DNA of 64,000 nt. It comes from Hypholoma sublateritium FD-334 SS-4 (taxonomy: Eukaryota; Basidiomycota; Agaricomycetes; Agaricales; Strophariaceae). The first letter of the stretch is position 1; each line of letters starts with the position of its first letter. The position numbers and the translations under genes were made by a program. This document shows, one piece after another, positions 21,333 through 33,688 of this stretch. Below the pieces are notes generated by a model that did not search any database, had not been told where the DNA came from, and saw nothing but the letters and a program-made list of their open reading frames with translations. The stretch is taken from assembly GCA_000827495.1 (NCBI GenBank), contig KN817523.1:424557-488556 (forward strand). Direction: 5' to 3'.

Positions 21333-24205
21333 ATGACTCAATTGGCGGATAGGCAGCAATCCCGCTCTCCCGATGTTGACACCTTTTCGACTCCACCTAC
21401 GACGCCCGGACCAGCCTTGTTCAATACAAGGCCAGATATACCCCCGTCGCTCTCCCGCAGGAACAGCCGGCCAACATCCCTGCACATAGACCTCAAACAG
21501 TCGGACTGGAACCCCGACGTCGAAGTCACCACCTCTCCGGATTTTGCCAGGAGGGTGAACGGCGCGCAGGCGCCCGCACCGATGGCTCCGGAACACTCAG
21601 TTCATGTTATCCCTGCTCCGTCGAAAATGCCTCATCAAAATTCGCATCACATCCAACACCCCCACAAACCAATGCACTCTCCCTGTTTTGTGCATTCCCA
21701 GCTTGACCAAGGCGCCCAATTAACGGATTGGTTGAAAAACAAGCAATCTATCATCGACAGCAGCGACGTCGGCGTCGCAAAATCTCTGCAACATCTTACC
21801 AGCCCCGGAGGCCGATCTGTCTCGACCGTATCTTCCCATGACGTTGATAGCAACGACGAGGAAGAAGACCCTTCTGTCAACAGCTTGACCAAGCGACTCG
21901 CAGAGACGGCTGTGGGCGTCCGCGAGATGAGCAAGCAGCTGGGTGAGTTGTAATCTCGACTTTGGCGCCACGTACCCTGACCTGCTCTCCTATTGAGGCC
22001 GTGCCCGTGTACAGTCCAATATTCAGACCGTCCTTATAGTCACCAAAGCGCGCGATAACCGACTTATCAAATTGACCCGCGAATTGGCATTATATCTCAT
22101 GCTCAAACATAGACGCGGATCGAAAAGAGGACTAGTGGTGTATGTGAACTTCACCATGAAGACGCTTTGCGTTATCCTTATATATTCGCAATAGATATGT
22201 GGACAGTCAACTTCGCCATTCCAAACGATTTGACGCCGAGGGCATCTTGCGCGATCATCCTGAGCTCTTTGTCCCCTTCCCGCGACGGAGGGCTTCGAGC
22301 AGCCAATCCCTGTCATCCATGTCCTCAAATTCAACACATAAAGAAGACACTGAAGATGGCCAACTCAGGTATTGGACTAGCAGTATGTGCAGTAACAGCC
22401 CACATCTGTTCGATTTCGTTGTTACTGTAAGTCCCTTCTTGTCTCTTTGCTGCCGACTTATTCAACCTCTGTTATAGCTTGGTGGCGACGGAACAGTGCT
22501 TTTCACATCATGGCTCTTCCAACGCATCGTCCCTCCAGTCCTCCCTTTCGCTCTCGGCTCTCTTGGCTTCCTCACGAACTTCGATTTCGCCGATCATCAG
22601 GCAGTCATGGACTCTGCAATCGACAACGGCATTCGGGTCAATCTGAGAATGCGCTTCACGTGCACCGTTTACCGATCTGTCGCGAACGAAAAGGGTAAAG
22701 GACGCAAAGCAGTCAAAAAAGGCGAAACAGGCGAGATCATGATGAAGAACCTCGAGAAAGGAGGATGGGAGGCACTCGAAGGTGGTTGGACTGGAGGCTA
22801 TTCTGTGGCTGAAGGGAAAAGCAACATAAAGGACAAGGAAATTATGTGCTTCACTACGAGAGCCGCTGAAACGTTCGAGGTCTTGAATGACCTCGTTGTG
22901 GACCGTGGACCAAGTCCTTATGTCTCTCTCCTAGAATTATTCGGTAAGTTATCAATATCTTTCCATATGCTTGAATTCTGACCATTTCTTCAGGTGATGA
23001 GCACCACATGACGACAGTGCAGGCGGATGGCTTGACCGTTTCAACGCCTACCGGATCGACGGCATATTCGGTGAGTTGATTCTGTTCACAAGTTGGATGT
23101 AGACTGACCGCTTTCGTGCAGCTATCTGCGGGTGGCTCCCTCGTTCATCCGGAGATCCCGGCTCTTCTTATCACGCCAATATGCCCGCATACCTTATCAT
23201 TCCGACCAATGCTTCTTCCAGATAGCATGGAACTTAGGATATGTGTACCTTACAACTCAAGAAGTACTGCATGGGCTTCGTTCGATGGACGAGGCCGGGT
23301 TGAGCTCAGACGTGGGTGGTTCTGCTTCAATGTCCGAATAAAGAAACTCATTTTATTTTGTTGCAGAGGGAGATCACATCAAAGTCACTGCCTCAAAGTA
23401 CCCCTTCCCTACGGTCTGCGCCGACAAACAATCTACAGATTGGTTCCATGCCATCTCTAGGACTTTGAAGTGGAACGAACGAGAGCGCCAGAAATCCTTT
23501 GTCGTCGTAGAAGAGGACGCCCCTAAGCCGAAAAAACGAGTCAGAGGAAACGGCCTAACGTCAGAGCACAAACTTATGGCACTGGATCAGATTGAGCCTA
23601 CACTCGAGGACGAGGAAGAAGATGAAGTTTCCGATGATGAGGAGGAAGAGGAAGAAGATAAATTCGACATCGACGACTCTTCCCCAGAGGCAGAGGCAAC
23701 TACCAAACCGGCCCAGCAGATGAACGGAGAGCACGAAGAGGGCCAAATGGCGGCAATTCGCTCACCTCTGGTGCCGACCCTATCCAAGCGCCGCGCTAAG
23801 TCGCGATCACGATCGCGCCCACGAGTACCCTACTCCGGGGTGGACTCGCCCAGCCGATACGCTGTCCCGCCCCCGCATGCATCTCCGCGCCATGTTGGTT
23901 TCGATATCCCGAGCACGGGTTCATCCGCATCCTCATCGCCTGACTCGTTGGTCTCGTATGCCGCCCAGCAGGGTACCCGAGACGAGCTGCATCTACCGCG
24001 CCATCTGAGTGGGAAAAGCAGAATCCCAAAGGATCGCGACCTGGACGCGGAAACAGCGAAGACTCCCACTCCTGGAACCCTGGTCCACAGGCGCGCTAGA
24101 GGACAGTCTCGTTCACGCTCGGTGGACGTGCCTGAACACAGAGCATTTGCCGTCTGGGGCCACGACGAGAGCGACAGCAATGCCAGCGACAGTGAATCGT
24201 TGTAA
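21333..24205 (+). CDS. NAD kinase (ATP-NAD kinase, UTR1-like)
   Basis: Phosphorylates NAD(H) to NADP(H) using ATP. Seven exons (21333-21942, 21998-22139, 22195-22426, 22478-22943, 22994-23070, 23122-23311, 23367-24205) give 851 residues. A 200-residue Ser/Pro-rich N-terminus precedes the catalytic core at about 210-590. The nucleotide-binding motif GGDGT is at 330-334, followed by PPVLPFALGSLGFLTNF, and the NAD-binding segment STPTGSTAYSLSAGGSLVHP lies near 500-520. The core ends with GDHIKVTASKYPFPTVCA. A tail of about 250 residues follows, with acidic runs and SR-rich stretches, no known domain and probably disordered. No targeting sequence is evident, so it is likely cytosolic like Utr1. 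The core is about as long as the yeast enzyme; the extensions make it nearly twice as large. Confidence 0.95.
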
Positions 24206-24487
24206 TTATCGTTGCGCTCTTAACATTGATATCTTTCGCGTCTCTCTTTTCACATTCAATTCGACCGGAAAGAAAACTAGGAAACACATGTATACGTATT
24301 CAATTATTTCATCTTCCCCCTTCCCGGCATAGTCACTGGTAAGTGGCCAGATTCTTCGTTAGAAAGTAACAATCAGGAATTTTGTACTAGACATGTACAC
24401 CGACTAATGTTTTTTAGAAATTGCAATAAAGCTCTGCTTATGTACCGACTTTGTTTTTGCATCATGCTCGTACTATTCAGTGGCGCA

Positions 24488-25831
24488 TCAGAAGTATATG
24501 GTATCTAGCGCTGCAAATCTCTCTAATGCGCGGTAGTCAGGACGATCCTTCGCGATAGACCATATCCACATATCCAGCTCTGGCAAGGTGATCTTGGAAA
24601 TCCAGTCCGCGCCTTGCTCCTTTTCTTCGTCCGTCAAAGACTGGGCCGTCTCCACGATAATCTCGCATGCATCGATTGCTGCTGCTCGCAGTATGTAGGC
24701 CTGGTCCGCTGTAACGATTGGCCCTTCCTTAGGAACCACTTTTGTGCCCGATTTGGCTACTTTAACAGCAGCAGGAGGCGATCCTAGAAGAGGGCTTAAA
24801 TTCTCATCGGACGAGGCATTTGGGAATAGCGAGGAAAGGGAGGGATTTCCAGATACATCAATGACTCCGAGATGGATGAGGAGAGAGGGTAAGACGTTGT
24901 CAGAGAAAACTGGGGTTTTGGTGGTATCCAGCATGGGGAACGGTGGGGGAGAAAGCGAGCCAAAACGAATGGTGATAGCGTGGGTGAGGAACAATGCCTT
25001 CTTAAAACAATAAATGGGTTTTCTGTCCACGATCGACATATCTCGGAAGCCGGGAAAGGCACGAACGAGCTGTTCAAGTCAGATCAATCTCTGAGCGTGG
25101 AAGAGGCCGTGAAAGATTACCTTTTCCAAAACCACCTCCAGTGCAGCCTGCCCGTCGCTTGCTTTTGCTGAGTCTTTCAAAGCCTCGGCTACAAAGCTCC
25201 CTAGGTTTGAGTACCCGTTATTCAGCAGAATTTCGCCAGTTTCGTTCAGGATCGAAGCGATATGCTTCACTAAGTCGTGTAATGGGCCGCCTAGTTCCCC
25301 AATGACTACGCCAGGAATTGTCTCGTGAGCACGTTCGACATGCAAATTAATGCCCATAAATTCGGCAATTTGTGACATGCTGACTGACTTCAGACCTTGC
25401 GCCGAGAGTAGATCGCCTTCGCCTGTGGACGAGGTAATGTAGAGTGAGAACACAAGTGCACGAATGGAATCCCATGCGCCTCTGCCCGTTTGCATGTGCA
25501 GTGGGGCGCGGTATCCCGATGCAAAGTTTAGCAGGGACAGCACGGACAGTAGGTTGAGTTCATCCAAGCTGGACGAGAAATTGAGCGGTAACGCGAGACC
25601 GTGAATCTTTGAGACGCGCTGAAATGATTCGACGAAAGTTGGCGAAAACAAAAGTCGTTTGACCTGTGCGGGTGCAATCTAACGCACTATAGGGTTTTTG
25701 AATCGTTGAAGCGGTTCGAATTGAGCACTTACTACGATACCCGATGCAATGCGCAATCCTTTGGCTGATTGTCGAATAGCACTCAAAAAACTCCCTGAGT
25801 TAGGAAAGGGCGGAATTGATTGGGCCGACAT
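24488..25831 (-). CDS. Queuosine salvage protein (DUF2419/Qng1 type)
   Basis: Family members hydrolyse queuosine 5'-monophosphate to free queuine so that scavenged queuosine can be reused for tRNA. Three exons (25831-25733, 25678-25121, 25069-24488) give 412 residues. Diagnostic segments in order: NSGSFLSAIRQSAKGLRIAS at the N-terminus; LPLNFSSSLDELNLLSVLSL, LNFASGYRAPLH and RGAWDSIRALVFSLYIT near 75-130; LVRAFPGFRDMS and KKALFLTHAITIRFG near 220-260; and VFSDNVLPSLLIHLGV near 275. The protein should be soluble. It is convergent with NAD kinase (282 bases between stops) and divergent from the AIM41-like gene (310 bases). Confidence 0.9.
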
Positions 25832-26141
25832 AATATGCACTGTACTTCGCAAAAGATTCAAGAAAGGTCGAATTCTGCGTGTCGTAAGTAGGTATCTGAC
25901 ACAAACACTGGTACCTCCGAGTTGGAGGGAGTGAGCACAGAGCCAACCATTTCGCGCGTTCGTGACTTGGATTTGTCTTATCAAGGGCCACGCAACAGAG
26001 AATATTTGATGCGCGCGCCGCGGAGCTTGCCGGGCCAGGGGCAGCGCTGGTCCTCGCTCGTCGCGTACTTAAGTTACTACTTACTGACCTTTTCTTCAGC
26101 ACGAACTTTACACCTTCCTGTGGAGCTGTATTAATCCTGCA
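25832..26141. promoter_or_regulatory. Divergent promoter, queuosine enzyme / AIM41
   Basis: These 310 bases separate two divergent start codons, so both promoters lie here. No strong TATA box is visible. Confidence 0.4.
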
Positions 26142-26967
26142 ATGCTAAGCTTGATTCGTACCACCACACGCACTCTGGCTGCCCGTCGTTTCTACAGCAC
26201 TGCTGAAAGCAGCCCAGGTATGAATGTTATTTACCATGCAGTTGCCACATAATCGGTCTGAGTCGAGTTTCGTAGGGTTGAAATTAGATCTGCGCACGCA
26301 ACTTATGAATGAAGTGAAGGCAGCAATGAAGGTGCTGTCATCTGAGTTTGGACGCTAGTATGTGAGGGCTTACAGAGGCTTTGGATGTCTAGAGACGCGA
26401 CACCAATGCATCCACGACTTTGCGGGTAGGTGTGGTAAGCAGGCGCGTTATACGGAAACTAACGCGTCCTCGTGCAGTCAATTCTAGCTGAAATAAACTC
26501 AGCAGGCAAAGCAGTGAATGGCGACCTTTCCCCGTCTGCCACGGTATGTACGTCATTATTCTTTGTGATACCTCAGCTGCTAATTGTGTATCCACAGGTA
26601 AGTATAATGCGCAAAGCCATTCAACGTAGGGTAAGATCGAATCAATATCTGAATGTCGCCTTGCTTTGACAACTCCCAATGGCAGAATGAAGCAGCCCTA
26701 CAGTTTATTGAAGCTAAAAGACCAGATCTTGCTGAGAAAGAGCAACAGGAAGTGGAGCTTCTCTCCAAGTTCTTGCCTCCCCTTCTTTCAATAGCGGATA
26801 TCGATGCCCACATCAAAGCCGTGCTAGACACACTACCCTCGGGTACCGACCCACGCAAAGCATCCGGCCTTGTTTTCAAGGAGTTTTACATTCGAGTGGA
26901 TAAATCTATGGTTAATTCCAATCATGTAAAGGAGCGCGCACAAGCCCTCCTCAACGCAAGAGGATAA
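26142..26967 (+). CDS. AIM41: Mitochondrial YqeY-domain protein, AIM41-like
   Basis: Six exons (26142-26217, 26276-26331, 26393-26425, 26478-26543, 26598-26630, 26686-26967) give 181 residues. Residues 1-20 (MLSLIRTTTRTLAARRFYST) are a clear mitochondrial targeting signal. The rest is a YqeY/GatB-tail-like domain: LRTQLMNEVKAAMK, STTLRSILAEINSAGK, and AKRPDLAEKEQQEVELLSKF followed by LPP. The family is related to the tRNA-interacting tail domain of GatB, and yeast Aim41 is mitochondrial with an unclear role. Four internal exons are only 33-66 bases long, each in phase 0. Its stop lies 119 bases from the convergent HRD1 stop. Confidence 0.9.
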
Positions 26968-27086
26968 ATACAGAAAACACCGCCATCTTACACCATCTAA
27001 AAGTACCACGCATAATTTGAATCAATATTAACGCCACAATTCATTTGATACTTGTTTGATACATATGTGCAGCGCGATGTGCTTGA

Positions 27087-29847
27087 CTAGTTCTCGGAAA
27101 CTTCGAATGGCGATTCACCCTCAGGTGTTGGGATCGCCTTCATCTTCTCCTTTCCACGACTCGAGCCCACGTTTTGTCCCTGGGGTGCAGACGACACCTC
27201 GTCAACCGATCCATCGGCAGTATTAGCAGGTCCCGCAGCTGTGGAAGTTGAACCGTTTGACATGGGAAGAGCACTTCGCATTCTCATGAGATCATCGATG
27301 CATCGATAGACTGAACTAGAAACACCCTCAAGGATACGCAGACGCTCATCAATACTTTCCCTTGTCAGGACATCCAATGCGGCGAGTTGTTCGTCTGTCA
27401 AAGTCGGGGGAAGTCGCGAGGGAAGGGGGTGTCTAGAGCTTTGTTGGGGCTGTAGATTAATTTGGCCAAGTCTCTGCGGTAACACCCGGTTCCCTTGTCG
27501 AGAGAACTGCATTGGGTCGAAAAAATTGTTTTGTCCCAAAGGCTGGGTGCCGGAAAGTGGAATCGAAGTTGAAACAGACTGAGGCCGGAAGTCATAGAGT
27601 GGGATCAATTTTGGCGCTTGATTGCCATTGGGCACCGTAGTTTTCTGAGTGTTGCTATATGTTGAGGTAGAAGCTGGTGGAGTATTAATATTTGTAGTCG
27701 GCGTCGGCGTCGGCGTTGGCGTAGACAAATTTGTACTATTTTCAGGCGGATGCCCAACACCAAAACGGCGAAGTGCAGCCTGGGCAGCTGCTTCTCTTGC
27801 TGACCGAGAATCGGATTGTTCTGGGGTAGGTTGCTCAGACACCGTCGGAGAGGTTGCGGGCGACGTCCCTCCGTTGCTTGTTGAGTATGACTGAGATTGA
27901 TCCAATACGGTACCTTCCACTCTGGGGGCTGCGCCAATGCTTTCGGGGTCAGTGGCATCAGGTATAACATCATTGTGGTCAGCGACATTCGCCGCCGGCC
28001 ATGGCTGCCAAGCACCTCCTGGGCCTACAAAACCAGGATACGGAGGAAGAGCTTGGGGTTGCAGTTGCTGTAGCTGTTGTACGGGCTCGATATTCCCGTC
28101 GTTTGGTCTAAGGGCTTGAAATTGCACCTGATAATTGATGAAAAGATCGTCTGCTTGTCCGCCTGCTTGTCCGCCAGCTTGTCCACCTGCTTGACCGTGG
28201 TTCTGAGGCAGTTGCCTGTTTGGAGCAAGATTCGCGAGACCGGGTGGTGGTCCGAATAAACGCCCAATAAAACCTAATGGGTTATTGTTAGCGCCTTGTA
28301 CAAGCGGAGCATTTCCTGGAGCTATGGGGTTCATTTGCTGAGCGTCCGCAGGTGGGTTCGGAATTTGGCCTGGGGCAGCTGGCGCTGGTGCGGCGACTGC
28401 GTCCAAGACATTCCTTCGACTGTGTAGTTGTTAATTGTCGTAGAGATTCTTTATAGAAAAGAAATACCATGTGGGACAGCTCTGCTGCCTTTCTAGCCAG
28501 GAGCGGAGACAGTGGAAGTGGAAGATGTGGCCACACGGTAATTTCTTTGGCGTCGTGTTCGGCCCTTCGGACTGCATGGGAGATTCTTCAGTCCCATTTG
28601 AAATCATCTCCTCACGGCAAATGATGCATGTCCGATCGGACATGTCCGTTAACTCTGCTTCTGTGGCGTTTGGGTACCTCTGGTCCATGTTGCGTGTGGC
28701 AGTCTGATACCGATGAAGCGCCCGTAGTCGCGTGACAAAGGAACGAGCTGTGATATACACGTCTCGAAGGATGTTGAGCGGTAGTCCATAGAATGTGATG
28801 ATTATTATGAAGAAGATGAGGTATGTTGTCAACTTGAGGAAATCTGTAAATAACTTTAATATGAAGCCCAGGCATGGCAAAAAAATTCCAACCAGTGGCG
28901 AGTTCGATGTAGAATATCCACATGCTCTTGTTTTCCCATGGAGGCGCGTTTTCTCCACCCCTCCTGCCTGCCCTGCGCAGGTCATATGTAGAAAGAAGGT
29001 ACTTGAGGATGGTGTTCATGACACTCGCCATTAATATTCCATACTAATCAACGGTCATTATGCAATAACCTGAGAAAAGACAGCAAATACTTACCTCGCT
29101 GGCGAATAGCACCATTCCACCCACCCCGGCAGTCAATGTGTGCTCAACTGCAAACAGAAACATGAGGCAGTCCGTGGCCCATAGAATGGCAAAAAGAATG
29201 GTCATGCGGAAGTGAAATGACAGCGGCGGTCCAGGATAAGGCCTTTGATCCATCTGCTGAAATTAGAAACGTTCAATTAAGATGGAGATAGAGCCATACC
29301 CATTCAATGCGGTCGCTGGCCAACCAATGAAAGGACTTCACGAATAGAAGAAATCCGAACATAAGGGCAAATGGCGTGTCAAACTCGTCTCGGAATATAG
29401 TGAATGCCAGGAGAGACTCTGTGATGAAGAACCATAATCGATCGTATAGGCGCTGAGAAACATAAGATTCGTTAACACAAGACGGAAGGAAAAGAATGTG
29501 TTACACGCCTCGACTTCGTTGGGTCTAAGCGAACCAAAGAAAATGCGCTGCACGATATGTCCACACAACAAAGCTAAAAGGACTCCGAAATTGGCGAGCA
29601 CCTTAGGTGATATTAGAGGAGGCTGATATCCAAAGATCGCTGTTGAAAATCTTACCAGCACACTTCTACTACTCTTAGACAGATAAATGGCGACAGAATA
29701 GAAGTTGCTGTAATTCTTCAGTGCATTGATGATGACTGCAGAGACAGACACTAAGGACACCAGTGTATAAAAGAAAATGCGGTGCGAGTTGAGGAACCGT
29801 GCCAATTCATTGGTACGAAAGCGTTGGAGGATATCTGCGGCGGGCAT
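27087..29847 (-). CDS. HRD1: ERAD E3 ubiquitin ligase HRD1 (synoviolin)
   Basis: HRD1 is the multi-spanning ER ligase and channel that retrotranslocates and ubiquitinates misfolded lumenal and membrane proteins. Seven exons (29847-29656, 29601-29509, 29452-29300, 29253-29095, 29043-28893, 28843-28468, 28419-27087) give 818 residues. The N-terminal 280 residues carry several helices with Hrd1 motifs (LFVKSFHWLASDRIEWMDQR; then RRAGRRGGENAPPWENKSMW). A RING-H2 domain spans about 322-375: CIIC, LPCGHIFHFHCLRSWLE, CPTC. The last 440 residues are Gln/Pro/Asn-rich, with four QAGG-type repeats near 28140-28200. The second intron appears to be GC-AG (GAG|GCGTGT) because this keeps the conserved EVERLYDR. 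A CAG/CAG ambiguity at 29253-29256 adds or removes one residue. Confidence 0.95.
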
Positions 29848-30424
29848 TGCCCAATAGCTGTGGTCGTCAACGGTCAACGGTCAACTGCGGGCAAGCTTGA
29901 GTTCTGACGCTCAACCGGCCCGGACTCGGCTCGGACACGTCCTTCAACGTGGCACGGTAAGGGCGCGGTTCAATCAGTTTCAGTTTCCAAGTACTGCCTT
30001 CTCCTCGAAATTTTTCCATTACATAAATCCGCGTGTCAAGCTATTGATATCCAGCGACGGTCGACCACAACTAAGTACAGTGAATGTTTTGCAATTTGGA
30101 ATAGCTCGAGACGCAAGAATCTTTATTTGCATCGAGATCTTGCGCATACTGCAAACCCATTGAACGCTACCCGAACTCAATGGGCGCTAAATAGATGAAG
30201 ACATCAGCAGAGCTAGGCGCCGAAATGAAGGAGGCGGTTGGAACTTGAGGCGGTGTCATGGGTGTACTTAAGCGGGGCAGTTGGGTCCCCGATTTCCTCC
30301 TTTCTTTGCCTTTTCTCCAGGCGAAATAGGTGTATTGACGACAAAATCTTGGTGAGCACTTGTCATTCCCTCTGAAAGTATAGTTTTGCCTGATGTAGCA
30401 CTAGATTTTCTCTTCGAAATTCAA
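29848..30424. promoter_or_regulatory. Divergent promoter, HRD1 / amidohydrolase
   Basis: These 577 bases lie between divergent starts. A direct repeat CGGTCAACGGTCAA (around 29870-29884) sits just upstream of the HRD1 ATG. No other gene is seen. Confidence 0.4.
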
Positions 30425-33068
30425 ATGGCGGATTTGTCCAGTGGAAACGCGTATTGCGTGAAGAACAATAACTTGAAAGCTCTTCTGGTACCTTATGCTA
30501 GATGGCCAATGATAGTCACAATCGTATCGGCCATCATGGCATTGGTTATCGGTGCTCATCGCACGTCTCCGAACGGCGCTTATGCGGTATGCTCGAAAGA
30601 GCCAGACAAAATATATACCGTTGATCTGGCTCAGAGCCAAACTCAGTGTATTGTTATTCAAGGCGCCTATGTTATTGATACTGGCTCACTTGGTTAGTTC
30701 CATTCGCAACTTCTTGAAACGATTAACACCGGGGTTGTAGTTTCCGTTCAAACAAAGTGGCGTCGCGCCAAATCAATTGGTGTCCTCAGTCTTCTCGCCA
30801 ATTGGAATCTCCCCGTCAAGTTCATTAAGCCGGGAGCAATAATCGTACCTGGATTAAGTGGTGAATAATTATTATATTTTCGGTGGTGTAATTGGAATTC
30901 AATGTCTCGTTAGATTCGCATGGTCATATTTTGGAGTACGGCGCGACCCAGGAACTTCCTTTGGAAAGCGCTAAATCAGTTCAAGGTAAGCGGTTTATGA
31001 TGGGATTTTTCATTTGATGCTGATACCTGCGAGTACAGACGCTGTTGCACTTGTCAGGGAATACATCTTATCCACTCCGGAGATTTACAATAACACGTCT
31101 CATGTTGTCACCGGTGGTGGCTGGGATCACACTATCTGGGGCCCCGGTGGATGGCCGACTTCGGTAAGTTATACCAATGGAGTGATGACAACCTACACAA
31201 ACCTCTGACCGTACATGCAGGCTGACCTAGATGCAGACAATATTATCAGAGGCAGACCCGTAATACTGCAAAGCAAAGATTGTCATGCATTATGGGTGTC
31301 CTCTAAAGCCATCGAAGAAAGTGTTCCATTTCCCGCATCAATCGAGGGCGGCGTGGTCATTCGCGATGAAGGTGGGCGCCCGACAGGTTTGTTTTTACCA
31401 TACAGGCCCAGCCCAAATATCTTATCCGCTACCATTCACAAGGTGTCCTCTTGGATAATGCACAGGACCTTTTGAAGCAGCCAAAAATCACGGAAACTGA
31501 TCTGACCCGACGTTTCCAGCTGACTGTTGGTCATGCTCTTAGTTATGGGTTGACCTCACTTCACGATGCTGGGTTGGACCCCGTATCTCTTGCGTTTTTC
31601 AAAAGGTTCATACATCATTTATTTGCAAATTTTTAAACCTCCACTTACTCAAGTTAACTGTAAACTAACCGTTTCAGACAAGCTGCACTTGGAACACTGC
31701 CTGTGAGTCTCATGATGTCATACATCTTTAGGACAATTAAAAAACAATAATTTTGGCTGTTTACAATAGCTTCGCATCTATGGCATGACCTATTTTGACG
31801 AAACTAAACCCTACTGGGGCAACGCCACTCAACCTCTCGTCGCTGTGGGAAAGGAAAGGCTAACTGCTCGAAGTGTGAAGATATTTGCTGATGGTAGGTC
31901 GCCCTATTCTGCATCACGATGTACCAATGTTTATAAAGCGAATGCAGGCGCTCTCCGGACTGGGGGATCCGCGGTAACTAGGACTGCTATCTATACCGCA
32001 TGTGGATTCTCAATTTCAGACCTACAGCTTTATGAGCCATATGCAGATAATCCGACGACAAGCGGGTTTATGCGCATCGAACCGGAGATCCTTCACGACG
32101 TTATTCCAAAGTTTCTACGGGACGGCTGGCAAGTGGTATGTTTGGTAAAATCATTTTTGTTATGACTGTTGACTCGGTTTGGGGTATAGAATGTGCATGC
32201 TATTGGAGATCGGGCCAATGGGATAGTGCTCGATGTCTTCGAGGCGGCATTGAAAGGAAATAACGTAACTGCCTTAAGACCGAGGATCGAACATGCGCAG
32301 ATGATGACCAAAGCTGACATGGCTCGGCTGAGCAAACTAGGAGGTGAGGACAGAGCATCTTGTAATTGACCAACAAACTAATCCCATCTGTCAGTCATCG
32401 CCAGTGTTCAACCGACGCATGCGTCTGTCTTTCATTTATTCAATTAATTGGAAACATACTTATCATTTTCCAGTATAAGCGACATGTGGTATGCTCAAGA
32501 CCGTCTGGTCAGTATTTCCTATCTCGTATATGTAGATGTTTTCTGCTTCGTTCACTAACCTGGCGCACAGGGCCCCGAGCGAATCAAGAGCTTATATGCC
32601 TTCCGTTCCATAGTGGACAGTGGTGCCAAGATAACTCTCGGATCTGATTTTCCTGTGGAGTCGATGAACCCACTGGCTGGGTTCTATGCCGCCATCACGC
32701 GCAAATCTCTTTCTGGACATTCTCCGCATGGACCCGGCGGCTGGTAAGATTATTCGTGATAATACCTATAGTCTACGTTCAAACAATTATTAGGTTCCCC
32801 GAACAAAGATTGACTCGAGGAGAAGCCCTCAAAGGTAATATTCCTTCGTCTGATACTCTTCGTTGTTCAACCTCATTTTTCAGGAATGACAATTGATCCT
32901 GCTTATGCATCTTTCACCGACCACGCTCTCGGATCCCTTGAGATCGGCAAGCTTGCCGACTTCACAATTCTGTCTCAAGATATAATGACCATACCTGTCC
33001 AAGATATCCCGGCCACCAAGGTTCACGCTACTGTCATTGACGGAGAAGTCGTCTACGGAGATATCTGA
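30425..33068 (+). CDS. Membrane-anchored amidohydrolase, family 3 (YtcJ-like)
   Basis: Sixteen exons sum to 1812 bases (603 residues), all in phase. One hydrophobic segment near residues 28-45 (MIVTIVSAIMALVIGA) is a probable signal anchor, placing the catalytic part in the lumen or outside. The amidohydrolase_3 domain follows: IKPGAIIVPGLSDSHGH with the metal-binding HxH at about 132-134; GWDHTIWGPGGWPT; GLTSLHDAG; FADGALRTGGSALYEPY; VNVHAIGDRANG near 400; IEHAQM; and TLGSDFPVE with a metal-binding Asp near 496. These metal hydrolases act on amide or other C-N bonds; the substrate is unknown. Fungal homologues are common. Many short introns argue against recent bacterial transfer. Confidence 0.92.
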
Positions 33069-33688
33069 CAAACAACCTCTGTCTCTTGCTTTCTTGCATT
33101 CTCCATTTTTTTCCACAATTTTTTGAAGTGACTTTTCCATGGTTATTTTTCTTCCTTTTTCCCTTTTCATAATTACGCAAATCTGGTGCTAGGAGGGTGC
33201 CCAAGAGCTGCTGCACAGCTACTCAGGTCCGTCCCGGCCTCGGAATATATCACAAACCGAAACCCCACCTTTCTTCCGCATTTAATGTCAAAATACTCTT
33301 CCTACCATCTTACTGACGAATGAAGGGTGTCTAAAGTTGTGTCTACTCACAGCTGTAGATCCGTTCCTTCGCCAGTGAATACCCAGGGCCCTTTTTCTTT
33401 TCTACTTTTTTGTGTTCTCTGTTTTTTTTGTACCATGTGATTTTTCTTTTCTACTGTATTCATTATATCTGATCATTGCATGGGAAATGAGGGGTGTCTG
33501 TTCATAGTTTTGTAACCTACTATCATTACAGATCCGCGCATTTTCCAGTACATACCCCTTCACTGTTTGCAAGCTTACTAGTTCTTGGTTGAATAAAAAC
33601 TGTGTTGTTGAAAATGAAGTGATCTAATGCACAGAGAACCCTAGGATGACAGTAGTCTAATATCTAGTCATAATGTAGGTGGAATTAA
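33069..33688. other. Convergent 3' region with a diverged tandem duplication
   Basis: These 620 bases lie between two convergent stop codons. Two similar blocks, about 33316-33410 and 33486-33570, share GGGTGTCT, AGATCCG, CCAGTRAATACCC-like segments and an adjacent TTTTCTTTTCTAC (33394-33406, 33443-33456). No coding frame is seen. Pyrimidine-rich runs dominate. Confidence 0.45.

Noticed and set aside
28140..28200. Short direct repeats that could suggest a CRISPR array
   Set aside because: The 12-base units are contiguous, have no spacers, and encode an in-frame repeat in HRD1; the genome is eukaryotic.
30425..33068. Horizontal transfer of the amidohydrolase from bacteria
   Set aside because: Fifteen short introns in ordinary fungal positions, an N-terminal membrane anchor and matching base composition argue against recent transfer.
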